Shown here: positions 17,432 through 25,600 of the stretch, piece after piece
How the letters are laid out: every line of letters begins with the position of its first letter
How positions within the stretch are numbered: position 1 is the first letter of the stretch
Origin: Pseudomonas putida
Lineage (GTDB): Bacteria > Pseudomonadota > Gammaproteobacteria > Pseudomonadales > Pseudomonadaceae
Direction: 5' to 3'
Length of the DNA: 64,000 bases
Assembly: GCF_004357765.1 (NCBI RefSeq)
Contig: NZ_SMTE01000009.1
Location: forward strand, 1-64,000
The notes under the pieces: generated by a model
What the model was told of the DNA's origin: nothing
Database searches by the model: none
The model's input: only the letters and a program-made list of their open reading frames with translations
Position numbers and translations under genes: made by a program

Positions 17432-18994
17432 GTGCCATTTGAGTTTGATGACTACATGCTCGACGAGCAGCGCAGGGAGCTGACCCGGCACGGAGCACCC
17501 GTTGTCATCGGCCCGCAGGTGTTCGACCTGCTCGTGCACCTGGTCAGCCACCGCGAGCGGGTGATCGGTCGCGACGAACTGCTGGCGCGTGTCTGGAATG
17601 GCAAGATCGTTTCAGAGTCGACCATCACCAGTCATATCAATGCCGTGCGCAAAGCCATCGGCGACTCCGGCGAGCAACAGCGACTGCTGCGTACGGTGGC
17701 CCGCAAGGGCTATCGTTTCGTGGGACAGGTCCGTGCAGCGTCTGGCCCCCTCGAAGCGTTATCTGAGGCGGGGTACACCGTCAGCGGGCCTGCTCTGCCC
17801 GACAAACCGTCGATTACCGTTCTACCCTTTCAGAACCTCAGTGGTGACCCAGAGCAGGACTACTTCGCCGATGGCGTGGTCGAGGACGTCATTTCTGCCT
17901 TGTCACGCATCCGCTGGTTGTTCGTCATTTCGCGAAACTCCAGTTTCACCTTCAAGGGCCAGCGTGTAGACGCACAGCAGGTGGGGTTGGCACTCGGCGT
18001 GCGCTATGTGCTCGAAGGCAGCGTGCGCAAGGCGGGCAGCCGATTGCGCATTACCGGCCAACTGATTGACGCGATCACGGGCGAGCATCTGTGGGCCGAG
18101 CGTTTCGAGGGGCAAATCGATGACTTGTTCGAGCTTCAGGATCAGGTCGCGCAGAGTGTGGTCGGGGCCATCGCACCCCAGTTGGAGCGTGTCGAAATCG
18201 AAAGGGCCAGGCGCAAGCCTACCGACAGTTTGTGCGCTTATGACTACTACCTGCGAGGCATGGCGAAACTGCATCTTGGTACCCATGAAGCGATCGAACA
18301 GGCATTGCCGCTTTTCTACAACGCTATCGAGCGTGACCCTGAGTACGCTTCTGCCTACGGCATGGCGGCGTGGTGTTATTTCTGGCGCAAGCTCAATGGC
18401 TGGATGGATGATCGCGCCTCGGAAATCGCCGAAGGGATTCGACTGGCACGTATGGCGGTCGAATTAGGACGAGACGATGCGGTGGCGTTGACCCGAGGTG
18501 GACACACCCTGGGCCACCTGGCAGGCGATCTGGACGGCGGTATGGCGTTGCTCGAACGTGCGCGCCTGCTTAATCCCAACCTGGCGCCCGCGTGGTTTCT
18601 CGGCGGAATCTTGCGTGCATTGCGAGGTGAGACACAGGCGGCGATCGAAGACCTCAGACACGCTGAACGCCTGAGCCCGCTGGACCCTGAGATGTTTCGT
18701 TTGCAAGTGGGAATGGCGTTGGCGAACTTCTTCGCTGCGAAGTATGACGAAACCGTGATGTGGGCGGAAAAGGCTCTTGGGAATGTGCCCAGTCTGCTTG
18801 CCGCAGTGGCATTGCTGGCCGCCAGTCACGCGCTGAGTGGACGCCAGCAAAGTGCCCAGGTCGCGATCGCGCGCTTGCAGGAACTGGACCCTGGATTGCG
18901 AGTGTCGGCGTTGAGCCAGTGGTTGCCTATCTATCGTGATGAGGATCTTTCGAAGTTTGCCGAGGGGCTGAGGTTGGCGGGATTGCCGGAGTGA
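17432..18994 (+). CDS. CadC-like transcriptional regulator with TolB-like and TPR regions
   Basis: 520 residues from a GTG at 17432 preceded by AGGGGG. Residues 1-97 are an OmpR/CadC-type winged helix (DELLARVWNGKIVSESTITSH, RTVARKGYRFVG). Residues about 128-230 (SITVLPFQNLSGDPEQDYFADG, then GVRYVLEGSVRKAG) match the TolB-like region found in adenylate-cyclase-type TPR regulators. The remainder is TPR-like helices. No membrane helix is seen, unlike true CadC. The frame is open upstream to 16955, but that part lies over the opposite gene. It faces the NmrA-like operon across 244 bp. Confidence 0.83.
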   Translation: MPFEFDDYMLDEQRRELTRHGAPVVIGPQVFDLLVHLVSHRERVIGRDELLARVWNGKIVSESTITSHINAVRKAIGDSGEQQRLLRTVARKGYRFVGQVRAASGPLEALSEAGYTVSGPALPDKPSITVLPFQNLSGDPEQDYFADGVVEDVISALSRIRWLFVISRNSSFTFKGQRVDAQQVGLALGVRYVLEGSVRKAGSRLRITGQLIDAITGEHLWAERFEGQIDDLFELQDQVAQSVVGAIAPQLERVEIERARRKPTDSLCAYDYYLRGMAKLHLGTHEAIEQALPLFYNAIERDPEYASAYGMAAWCYFWRKLNGWMDDRASEIAEGIRLARMAVELGRDDAVALTRGGHTLGHLAGDLDGGMALLERARLLNPNLAPAWFLGGILRALRGETQAAIEDLRHAERLSPLDPEMFRLQVGMALANFFAAKYDETVMWAEKALGNVPSLLAAVALLAASHALSGRQQSAQVAIARLQELDPGLRVSALSQWLPIYRDEDLSKFAEGLRLAGLPE

Positions 18995-19089
18995 GGGACA
19001 TCTTGTATGCCGGCCTGCTCCCCACACGTCACCGCGTATGTCGTGCATCGCACCGGTCTGTGTGAGGGGCAGTCGATACCACGGCTTTC

Positions 19090-20001
19090 TCAATAGTTCC
19101 AGAACCCCGCGACCCAGCGGAACCCTTCACCGTCGATTGCCACCCGTCCTACGGAAGGGAAGGGCAAGTGCGTGGCGACGAACAGTTCGCCACTGGCGGC
19201 GGCAGCGTGCAGCAGCGCCATCCTCACCCGCACCGACTCCTCTGGGTCGTGTTCGAAACCGTTGTGCCAATCCGGGTGGTCAAAGGCCACCGGGAATAGT
19301 GCGTCGCCGGCGAAGGTCAGCCGCTCTGCGCCTGAGTTGATGTACACCACACAATGCCCTGGGGTATGGCCGCCGGTGAGGCTGGCGACCACACCGGGCG
19401 CTACTTCGCGGTGCCGGTCAAAGGTGCGGATCTTGTCGGCGTAGGTTTGCATGAACGCATTTGCCGTGGACCGCAGCACGTTCGGTACCGGTTGCGGCAT
19501 GTCTGTTTGCGAGAAGTCCGGTGCAGCCCAGAAGTCCATTTCGGTCGCGCTGACGTGGATCTTCACGTCCGCATCCAAGCGGTTCCTCACCTCGTCCACC
19601 AACAGACCGCCGATGTGATCCATGTGCAAGTGGGTGATGACGATATCGGTGATCGACTCCAGCGCGATGCCGGCTGCCGCCAGCCTTTTCGGGAACAGCC
19701 CGGCCCGTGGGAAACCAGGGAACTGACCACCCAGCCCGGCATCCACCAGGATGACCTGTTCGCCGCTGCGCACCAGCAACACATTCAGGGCCCAGTCGAA
19801 GGTGTCCGGTCCGAGGAACATGTCCTTGAACCACGCCGCCCGGGCGGCAGGATCGGCGTTGGTCGACATGGTTTCGGTGGGCAGCGGCAGTACACCGTCA
19901 CTCACCACCAGCACTTCTATGTCGCCGACTTTCAAGGCGTAGCGCGAGGGTACCAGTTCTTCGGACAGGGTCGGGACGAGATCGTCGATTGGCATGGTCA
20001 T
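19090..20001 (-). CDS. Metallo-beta-lactamase-fold hydrolase
   Basis: 303 residues. The metal-binding motif THLHMDHIGG (His124, His126, Asp128, His129) and further ligands in GGHTPGH and FAGDALF are all present, so a dinuclear-metal hydrolase of the MBL fold is expected. VVSDGVLPLP at the N-terminus is typical of the lactonase/AttM-like branch, but the substrate cannot be read from sequence. The ATG at 20001 has AGGAGAACGACC before it. It lies 32 bases after the NADH dehydrogenase-like gene, so the two are one operon. Confidence 0.88.
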   Translation of the reverse strand: MTMPIDDLVPTLSEELVPSRYALKVGDIEVLVVSDGVLPLPTETMSTNADPAARAAWFKDMFLGPDTFDWALNVLLVRSGEQVILVDAGLGGQFPGFPRAGLFPKRLAAAGIALESITDIVITHLHMDHIGGLLVDEVRNRLDADVKIHVSATEMDFWAAPDFSQTDMPQPVPNVLRSTANAFMQTYADKIRTFDRHREVAPGVVASLTGGHTPGHCVVYINSGAERLTFAGDALFPVAFDHPDWHNGFEHDPEESVRVRMALLHAAAASGELFVATHLPFPSVGRVAIDGEGFRWVAGFWNY

Positions 20002-20033
20002 GGTCGTTCTCCTGGTGCAAGGTCGTGCGAGGC

Positions 20034-21236
20034 TCACGCCACGGGAATGGATGGATCGGCAGAGGCCAGGGCGGTGGCGCGATCGGCTGCAGGTGGGTAG
20101 ATCCACACGGTGTTGATCTGGGTCTTGAGCTCTTTGGCTTCGCCTTTGACCAGCTTCAACTGGCGGTCCCAGCCCTCGCTGTACACGGCGCCCCACGTGC
20201 CCAGGTCCAGGCAGGTCACGTACTTGGGCTGACGGTAGGTCGTCGGTGCCACACCCAGCAGATCGGCGGCGGCGTTGTTGCCGGCGTGGCGTCCGAGGCT
20301 GATCGCGTGCTGGCAGGACATCACCGCGAAGTTGCCGATCTCGTCGGTGGCGGCGTAGGCGACATCTCCTGCGGCAAATACATGGTCCAGGCCGCGCACC
20401 TTGAGATGGCCGTCCACATGCAGGCGGCCCTGGTGGTCGCGTGCGCTGGTCAGCTGTTCGGTCAGGGGGCTGGCGCGCATACCTGCGGTCCAAACCACGG
20501 TTTGGCTCTCGATATGTCGGCCATCAGCCAGCGTCACGCCATTGGCATCCACCGCCGTTACGCTGGTACCGACGACCCATTCGATACCCAGTTGCTGCGA
20601 GGCTTCGATGATTGAAGGTCGGATACCTTCACCCAGGGCTGCCCCGATGCGCTCGCCACGGTCAACGAGGATCACTCGGACCTTCGCCTCTGCGCCCAGT
20701 GCTGCGCGCAGTCGGGCAGGCATCTCGGTCGCGGTTTCGATGCCGGTGAAACCGCCGCCGGACACCACCACGGTATTGCGGGCGGCGCTTTCTGGGCGCT
20801 TGCCCAGCGTCATCAGGTGTTGTTCAAGACGTGCTGCCGACTCGATCTGATCCACGTCGAAGCTGTATTGGTCCAGTCCAGGCACGGGAGGACGCGCGAG
20901 CTGGCTGCCACTGGCCAGAATCAGGCGGTCGTAGCCCAGTTGCGCTTGTTGGCCAGCGTCGCCACGGTAGCTGACGGAGCGAGCCTGTTCGTCGATGCTT
21001 TCGGCGCGACCCTTGACGAAGCGCACGTCAACAGCGTCGAACAGCGCCTGGAGTGGCGCGAACATGCTGTGCACGTCGGCTTCATAGAAACGCGGACGGA
21101 TGCGCAGTTCGGCCTGGGGCGCAAGCACGGTGATCTGCACGTCCTGCCGGCCATGCATATCGAGCAGGCGCGCGGCGCTCAGGGCGCTCCACAATCCGGC
21201 GAATCCTGCGCCGATAACCAGAAGTTGCTGTTTCAT
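20034..21236 (-). CDS. NADH dehydrogenase-like FAD/NAD(P) oxidoreductase
   Basis: 400 residues. Two dinucleotide-binding motifs: VIGAGFAGLWSA at residues 7-18 (FAD) and VVSGGGFTGIETA near the middle (NAD(P)H). A C-terminal VFAAGDVAY completes the pattern of type II NADH dehydrogenase-like proteins. It probably passes electrons to quinone, though a membrane-anchoring C-terminal helix is not obvious. AGGAG lies 7 bases before the ATG. It is first in an operon with the MBL-fold gene, and an operator-like palindrome (21394-21407) lies 158 bp upstream. Confidence 0.87.
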   Translation of the reverse strand: MKQQLLVIGAGFAGLWSALSAARLLDMHGRQDVQITVLAPQAELRIRPRFYEADVHSMFAPLQALFDAVDVRFVKGRAESIDEQARSVSYRGDAGQQAQLGYDRLILASGSQLARPPVPGLDQYSFDVDQIESAARLEQHLMTLGKRPESAARNTVVVSGGGFTGIETATEMPARLRAALGAEAKVRVILVDRGERIGAALGEGIRPSIIEASQQLGIEWVVGTSVTAVDANGVTLADGRHIESQTVVWTAGMRASPLTEQLTSARDHQGRLHVDGHLKVRGLDHVFAAGDVAYAATDEIGNFAVMSCQHAISLGRHAGNNAAADLLGVAPTTYRQPKYVTCLDLGTWGAVYSEGWDRQLKLVKGEAKELKTQINTVWIYPPAADRATALASADPSIPVA

Positions 21237-21393
21237 GTTCGTGCTCCTGACGTGAACGGTGAGGGTGCTGTACATCAGCCTTGGCGAGACGCTGTCGGGC
21301 CAGTCGTTCGCTGTAGGTCGATGTTAGGCAGGGGCAGGGACGGAAACACTTCTCCATGGGTGTGCAATGCCGTACACATGGGCGTAGCCGCGC

Positions 21394-21407
21394 TATACCA
21401 AGGTATC
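21394..21407. promoter_or_regulatory. Operator-like palindrome TATACC-AA-GGTATC upstream of the NADH dehydrogenase-like operon
   Basis: TATACC, two bases, GGTATC. It closely matches the perfect palindrome at 21859-21872 that lies between the lone receiver gene and the FixJ-type regulator gene. The repeated form suggests one regulator binding both places; the adjacent FixJ-type protein is the obvious candidate. Confidence 0.5.
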
Positions 21408-21418
21408 GAAAGTACCGT

Positions 21419-21793
21419 TCAGCGCTGCAGTACGGACTCGATGCAGTCCAGCAAATGCTGGGCCTCGAATGGTTTGGGCAGACAACTAACCACCCCGGCC
21501 ATGCCTGGGGTGATGCGCGAGCGTTGGCCGGGGTGGGCGCTGATGAAGATTACCGGGATGTCGAACCCCCGTGCCTGTAGTTGCGTCAGCAGTTCGACTC
21601 CGCACATGCCTGGCATCTGAATGTCGCAGATCAGGCAGTCGGCCTGCCCCAGGCTATCGGAGGCGAGGAAATCGCTGCCGCTGCCAAAGGTGCGCGCCCG
21701 GTAGCCCGTGGCGCGTAGCAGACCATCGAGCGCAACTCGCAGGGGTTCGTCGTCGTCGACAACGGCAATCAGGGTTGCGGTGGGCTGCTTCAT
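21419..21793 (-). CDS. Single-domain response regulator (receiver only)
   Basis: 124 residues, a complete receiver domain with nothing attached. Acidic residues Asp13-15, phosphoacceptor Asp57 (CDIQMPG), Ser85 and Lys107 (LPKPF) are all in place. Such proteins act as phosphate shuttles or sinks. It faces the FixJ-type regulator and the large histidine kinase, so all three probably form one phosphorelay. AGGAG precedes the ATG by about 10 bases. Confidence 0.9.
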   Translation of the reverse strand: MKQPTATLIAVVDDDEPLRVALDGLLRATGYRARTFGSGSDFLASDSLGQADCLICDIQMPGMCGVELLTQLQARGFDIPVIFISAHPGQRSRITPGMAGVVSCLPKPFEAQHLLDCIESVLQR

Positions 21794-21858
21794 GCGCGAT
21801 CTGCTCCTGGTGGCCGATGCCGTTGATCCAAGATACGCCGTCGCGCAAGTGGCAGAAG

Positions 21859-21872
21859 TATACCTAGGTATA
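21859..21872. promoter_or_regulatory. Perfect palindrome TATACCTAGGTATA between divergent regulators
   Basis: A 14 bp perfect palindrome in the 202 bp divergent region between the lone receiver (leftward) and the FixJ-type regulator (rightward). A further half-site ATACCT follows at about 21881. Same core as 21394-21407. Confidence 0.55.
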
Positions 21873-21995
21873 ACCGGAGCATACCTGCGTCTGGCATTGG
21901 TAGTTTCCAGTGGCCAAAGCGGTGAACCTTGCCCAACAATAGGCTAGATTGCTTACCTGCCAGCAGCACGCGGCGTCACGGCTGAAGGAGCGCAA

Positions 21996-22646
21996 ATGGC
22001 CGTACAGAGTACCCATGGCCCGAATGAACCGGTGGTTTACATCGTCGATGACGATGCGTCCATGCGCGTCGCCTTGGACGGGCTGTTCCGTTCGGTCGGG
22101 CTGCAGGTACAGAGCTTCGCTTGCACCCAGGAGTTCGTGGACTTCCCGCGCAAGTCCGTGCCCGGTTGCCTGGTCCTGGATGTGCGTCTGCGCGGCGAAA
22201 GCGGCCTGTCGTTCCAGGCCCAGATGGAACAGGGCGGAGTGCGCATTCCGGTGGTATTCATGACCGGGCACGGTGATATCGCCATGTCGGTCAAGGCCAT
22301 GAAGGCTGGCGCGATAGACTTCCTGACCAAACCGTTCCGTGACCAGGACATGCTCGACGCAGTGGCCAATGCCCTGGCCCGCGACCGCGAGCGTCTGGCC
22401 GATGAGCAGGCCGGCGGGGTTTTGCGCGGCGCTTTCGAAACCCTGACGCCCAGGGAGCGTCAGGTACTGGCCTTCGTGATCGCTGGCTTGATGAACAAGC
22501 AGATCGCCGCTGAGCTGAACCTCAGTGAGGTCACCGTGAAAGTGCATCGTGGGCAGATGATGAAGAAACTCGGCGCCCGCTCTGTTGCCGACCTGGTGCG
22601 CATGGCCGAGGCGCTGGGTGTCGAGCCGCTGGGTCGAACGGTCTGA
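21996..22646 (+). CDS. FixJ/NarL-type response regulator
   Basis: 216 residues. An N-terminal receiver has Asp18-20, phosphoacceptor Asp62, Thr90 and Lys112. The C-terminal LuxR-type helix-turn-helix is at about 149-195 (LTPRERQVLAFVIAGLMNKQIAAELNLS is the helix region). GAAGGAG lies before the ATG. The gene precedes the giant histidine kinase by 42 bp, which is almost surely its partner. Expected role: phosphorylation-dependent DNA binding, probably at the TATACC palindromes nearby. Confidence 0.93.
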   Translation: MAVQSTHGPNEPVVYIVDDDASMRVALDGLFRSVGLQVQSFACTQEFVDFPRKSVPGCLVLDVRLRGESGLSFQAQMEQGGVRIPVVFMTGHGDIAMSVKAMKAGAIDFLTKPFRDQDMLDAVANALARDRERLADEQAGGVLRGAFETLTPRERQVLAFVIAGLMNKQIAAELNLSEVTVKVHRGQMMKKLGARSVADLVRMAEALGVEPLGRTV

Positions 22647-22688
22647 CGCAGTCTGTTTTCTCCCAACCCGATGAAGGGGGCCGGACCC

Positions 22689-25600
22689 ATGTCAAGTAGA
22701 CAGCAAGTGCTGTGGAACGATGGCGATCGCCTGTTTTGCAGGCTACGTCAGCCAGATGGCAAACACGTGTTGCTGATGCGACCTGCCAACGAGCAACCTG
22801 CGCCCGCCACCGTCGACCGCTTGGCGCATGAGTACGGCCTGCGCCAGCAACTCGAGAGTAGCTGGGCATTGCAGCCTCAGGCATTGGAGCGCATCAATGG
22901 CACGCTGCGCCTGGTGCTGGGCGATCCGGGTGGGCAACCGTTGTCGACTTTGCTGGTGTCGCCGCTGGGCATCGAAACCTGTCTTGAACTGGCGGTGGCA
23001 ATCAGCGTTGCGGTGGGGCACCTGCACCTGGCCGGGCTGGTACACAAGGATCTCAAACCGCATCATATTCTGGTCGACTGCGACGACGGCAACGTCCGGC
23101 TGACCGGCTTTGGCCTGGCTTCGCGCTTACCCCGCGAGCGGCAAGCGCCCGAGCCGCCGGAGACCATCGCCGGCACCTTGGCCTATATGGCGCCTGAACA
23201 GACAGGGCGGATGAACCGTTCCGTAGACTCTCGCAGTGACCTTTACGCGCTGGGGGTGAGCCTGTACCAGATGCTCACCGGTTCGCTGCCTTTCAACGCC
23301 ACAGATCCGATGGAGTGGGTGCACTGCCACATCGCTCGCAAACCGCTGCCACCTTGCGAACGGGTCGCCACCGTGCCGCAGCTGCTGTCCCAATTGGTGA
23401 TGAAACTGCTGGCCAAGACCGCTGAAGATCGCTACCAGAGCGCCGCGGGCCTTGAGCAAGACCTGCGCCGATGCCTCGCCCAATGGCGACAGAACCGGAG
23501 CATCGCGGCCTTCAGCCTGGATGAACAAGGCACCGCCGACCGCCTGTTGATTCCGGAAAAGCTATATGGCCGTGAGCACGAAGTGCAGATTCTCGAGGAG
23601 GCCTTTACCCGCATGGTGCGCAGCAGCGTGCCGGAACTGGTACTGGTCAGTGGCTACTCGGGCATCGGCAAGTCCTCCGTGGTCAACGAGTTGCACAAGG
23701 TGCTAGTACCGCCCAGAGGGCTATTCGCCAGCGGTAAGTTCGATCAGTACAAGCGCGATATTCCTTACTCCACGTTGGTGCAGGCGTTTCAGGGGCTGGT
23801 GCGCACGTTGCTGGGAAAAAGCAGTGAGGTGCTGGCCGGATGGCGCACTGCCTTGCAGACGGCGTGCGGGCCCAACGCAAGACTGATGACCGACCTGATT
23901 CCGGAACTGCGGCTGATCATCGGCGAGCCGGCGCCGGTGCCGGAACTGGATCCGCAACAGGCGCAGCGGCGGTTCTTGCTGGTATTGCGGCGCTTTATCT
24001 CGGTGTTCGCCCGCGCCGAGCATCCGCTTGCCCTGTTTCTGGACGACTTGCAGTGGCTCGATGCGGCGACCCTCGATCTGCTGGAGGAACTGCTCACTCA
24101 TCCGGAGCTGCGCTACATCATGGTGGTAGGGGCCTATCGCGACAACGAGGTAGATGCCCTCCACCCGTTGACTGCCAGGCTGCAGGCGATTCGCAGGGCT
24201 GGCGCGCCCGTGCGTGAAGTTCGCCTTGCGCCCCTGGCCCGTCCGCATATCGAACAACTGATAGCCGAGTCGCTGCATTGCCCGGCGCCCAGCGTGATGG
24301 GCCTGGCCAAGCTGGTCCAGGACAAGACCGCTGGTAATCCGTTCTTCATCATCCAGTTTCTTCACGCCCTGGCCGAGGAGTCGCTTCTGGCGTACGACCA
24401 CGTGGCGCGGCGCTGGCAGTGGGATTCCCAGCGTATCCATGCCAAGGGTTATACGGATAATGTGGTGGATCTGATGGTTGGCAAACTGGCCCGTCTGCCG
24501 TTGGCAACCCGTCAGGCACTTCAGCACCTGGCCTGTTTGGGCAACGTGGCGGATGCGCAGACGCTCGCTCTGGTTCTCGATCTGCCGATGGAGCGAGTCC
24601 AGGCGACTCTCTGGGCGGCGATTCGACTGGAACTGGTGGTACACCAGGACGGCACCTGCGCGTTCGTTCATGACCGCATCCATGAGGCCGCCTATTCGCT
24701 GATCGCCGACCGCGACCGCGCTGCCATGCACCTGCGCATCGGTCGCTTGCTGGCCGATCACGTGTCGGCCCAGCACCGCGATGAAGCCATTTTCGAGATC
24801 GTCGGACAGCTCAACCGCGGCGCGACCCTGATCGATGCTCGCAGTGAGCGCGAACGGCTGGCCGAGCTCAACCTGTTGGCCGGGCGTCGAGCCAAGGCCG
24901 CATCGGCATACGAATCGGCCTTGAGCTACCTGAGGGTGGGCGAGCGATTGCTGGAAGGGCGGTGTGCCGCTTCCATGCACGAGTTGAGCTTTGCCCTGGC
25001 GCTCAACCTGGCGGAATGCGAGTTTCTCACCGGTCAGCTCAGGCTCGCGGATGAGCGCCTGATTGACCTGGCGTTGCGCGCCAGGACCACGGCTGAAGGC
25101 GTTGCGGTGGCGTGCCTGCATATGGATGTGTGCCTGATGCTCGATCGCAGCGACCGTGCGGTGGCGGTTTGCCTGGCGTGGTTGCGCCAAGTGGGTATTC
25201 ACTGGATCGCGCAGCCGAGCGACGACCAGGTACGGGGCGAATATGACCAGATCGCGTTGCGGGTCGGCAGGCGCAGCATCGAGCAGTTGATCGACCTGCC
25301 GCTGATGCAGGACACGACCTCCCTGGCCATCCTGGACGTCTTGTGCAAACTGTTCGCACCGGCCCTGCAAACCAATGCCAACCTGGCCTGCCTGACCATC
25401 TGCAAAGCCGTGAGCTTGAGCCTTGAACATGGCAATTGTGATGCATCTTGCATGCTCTACGCCAATGTCGGACGCGTGTCCCGGCGCTATGGCGATTACC
25501 AGACCGGTTATCGTTTCGGGCGTCTTGCTTGCGAGCTGGTCGAACAGCGGGGGTTGCAACGTTTCGAGGCCAACACGTTCTTGTGTTTCTCGATGTTCGT

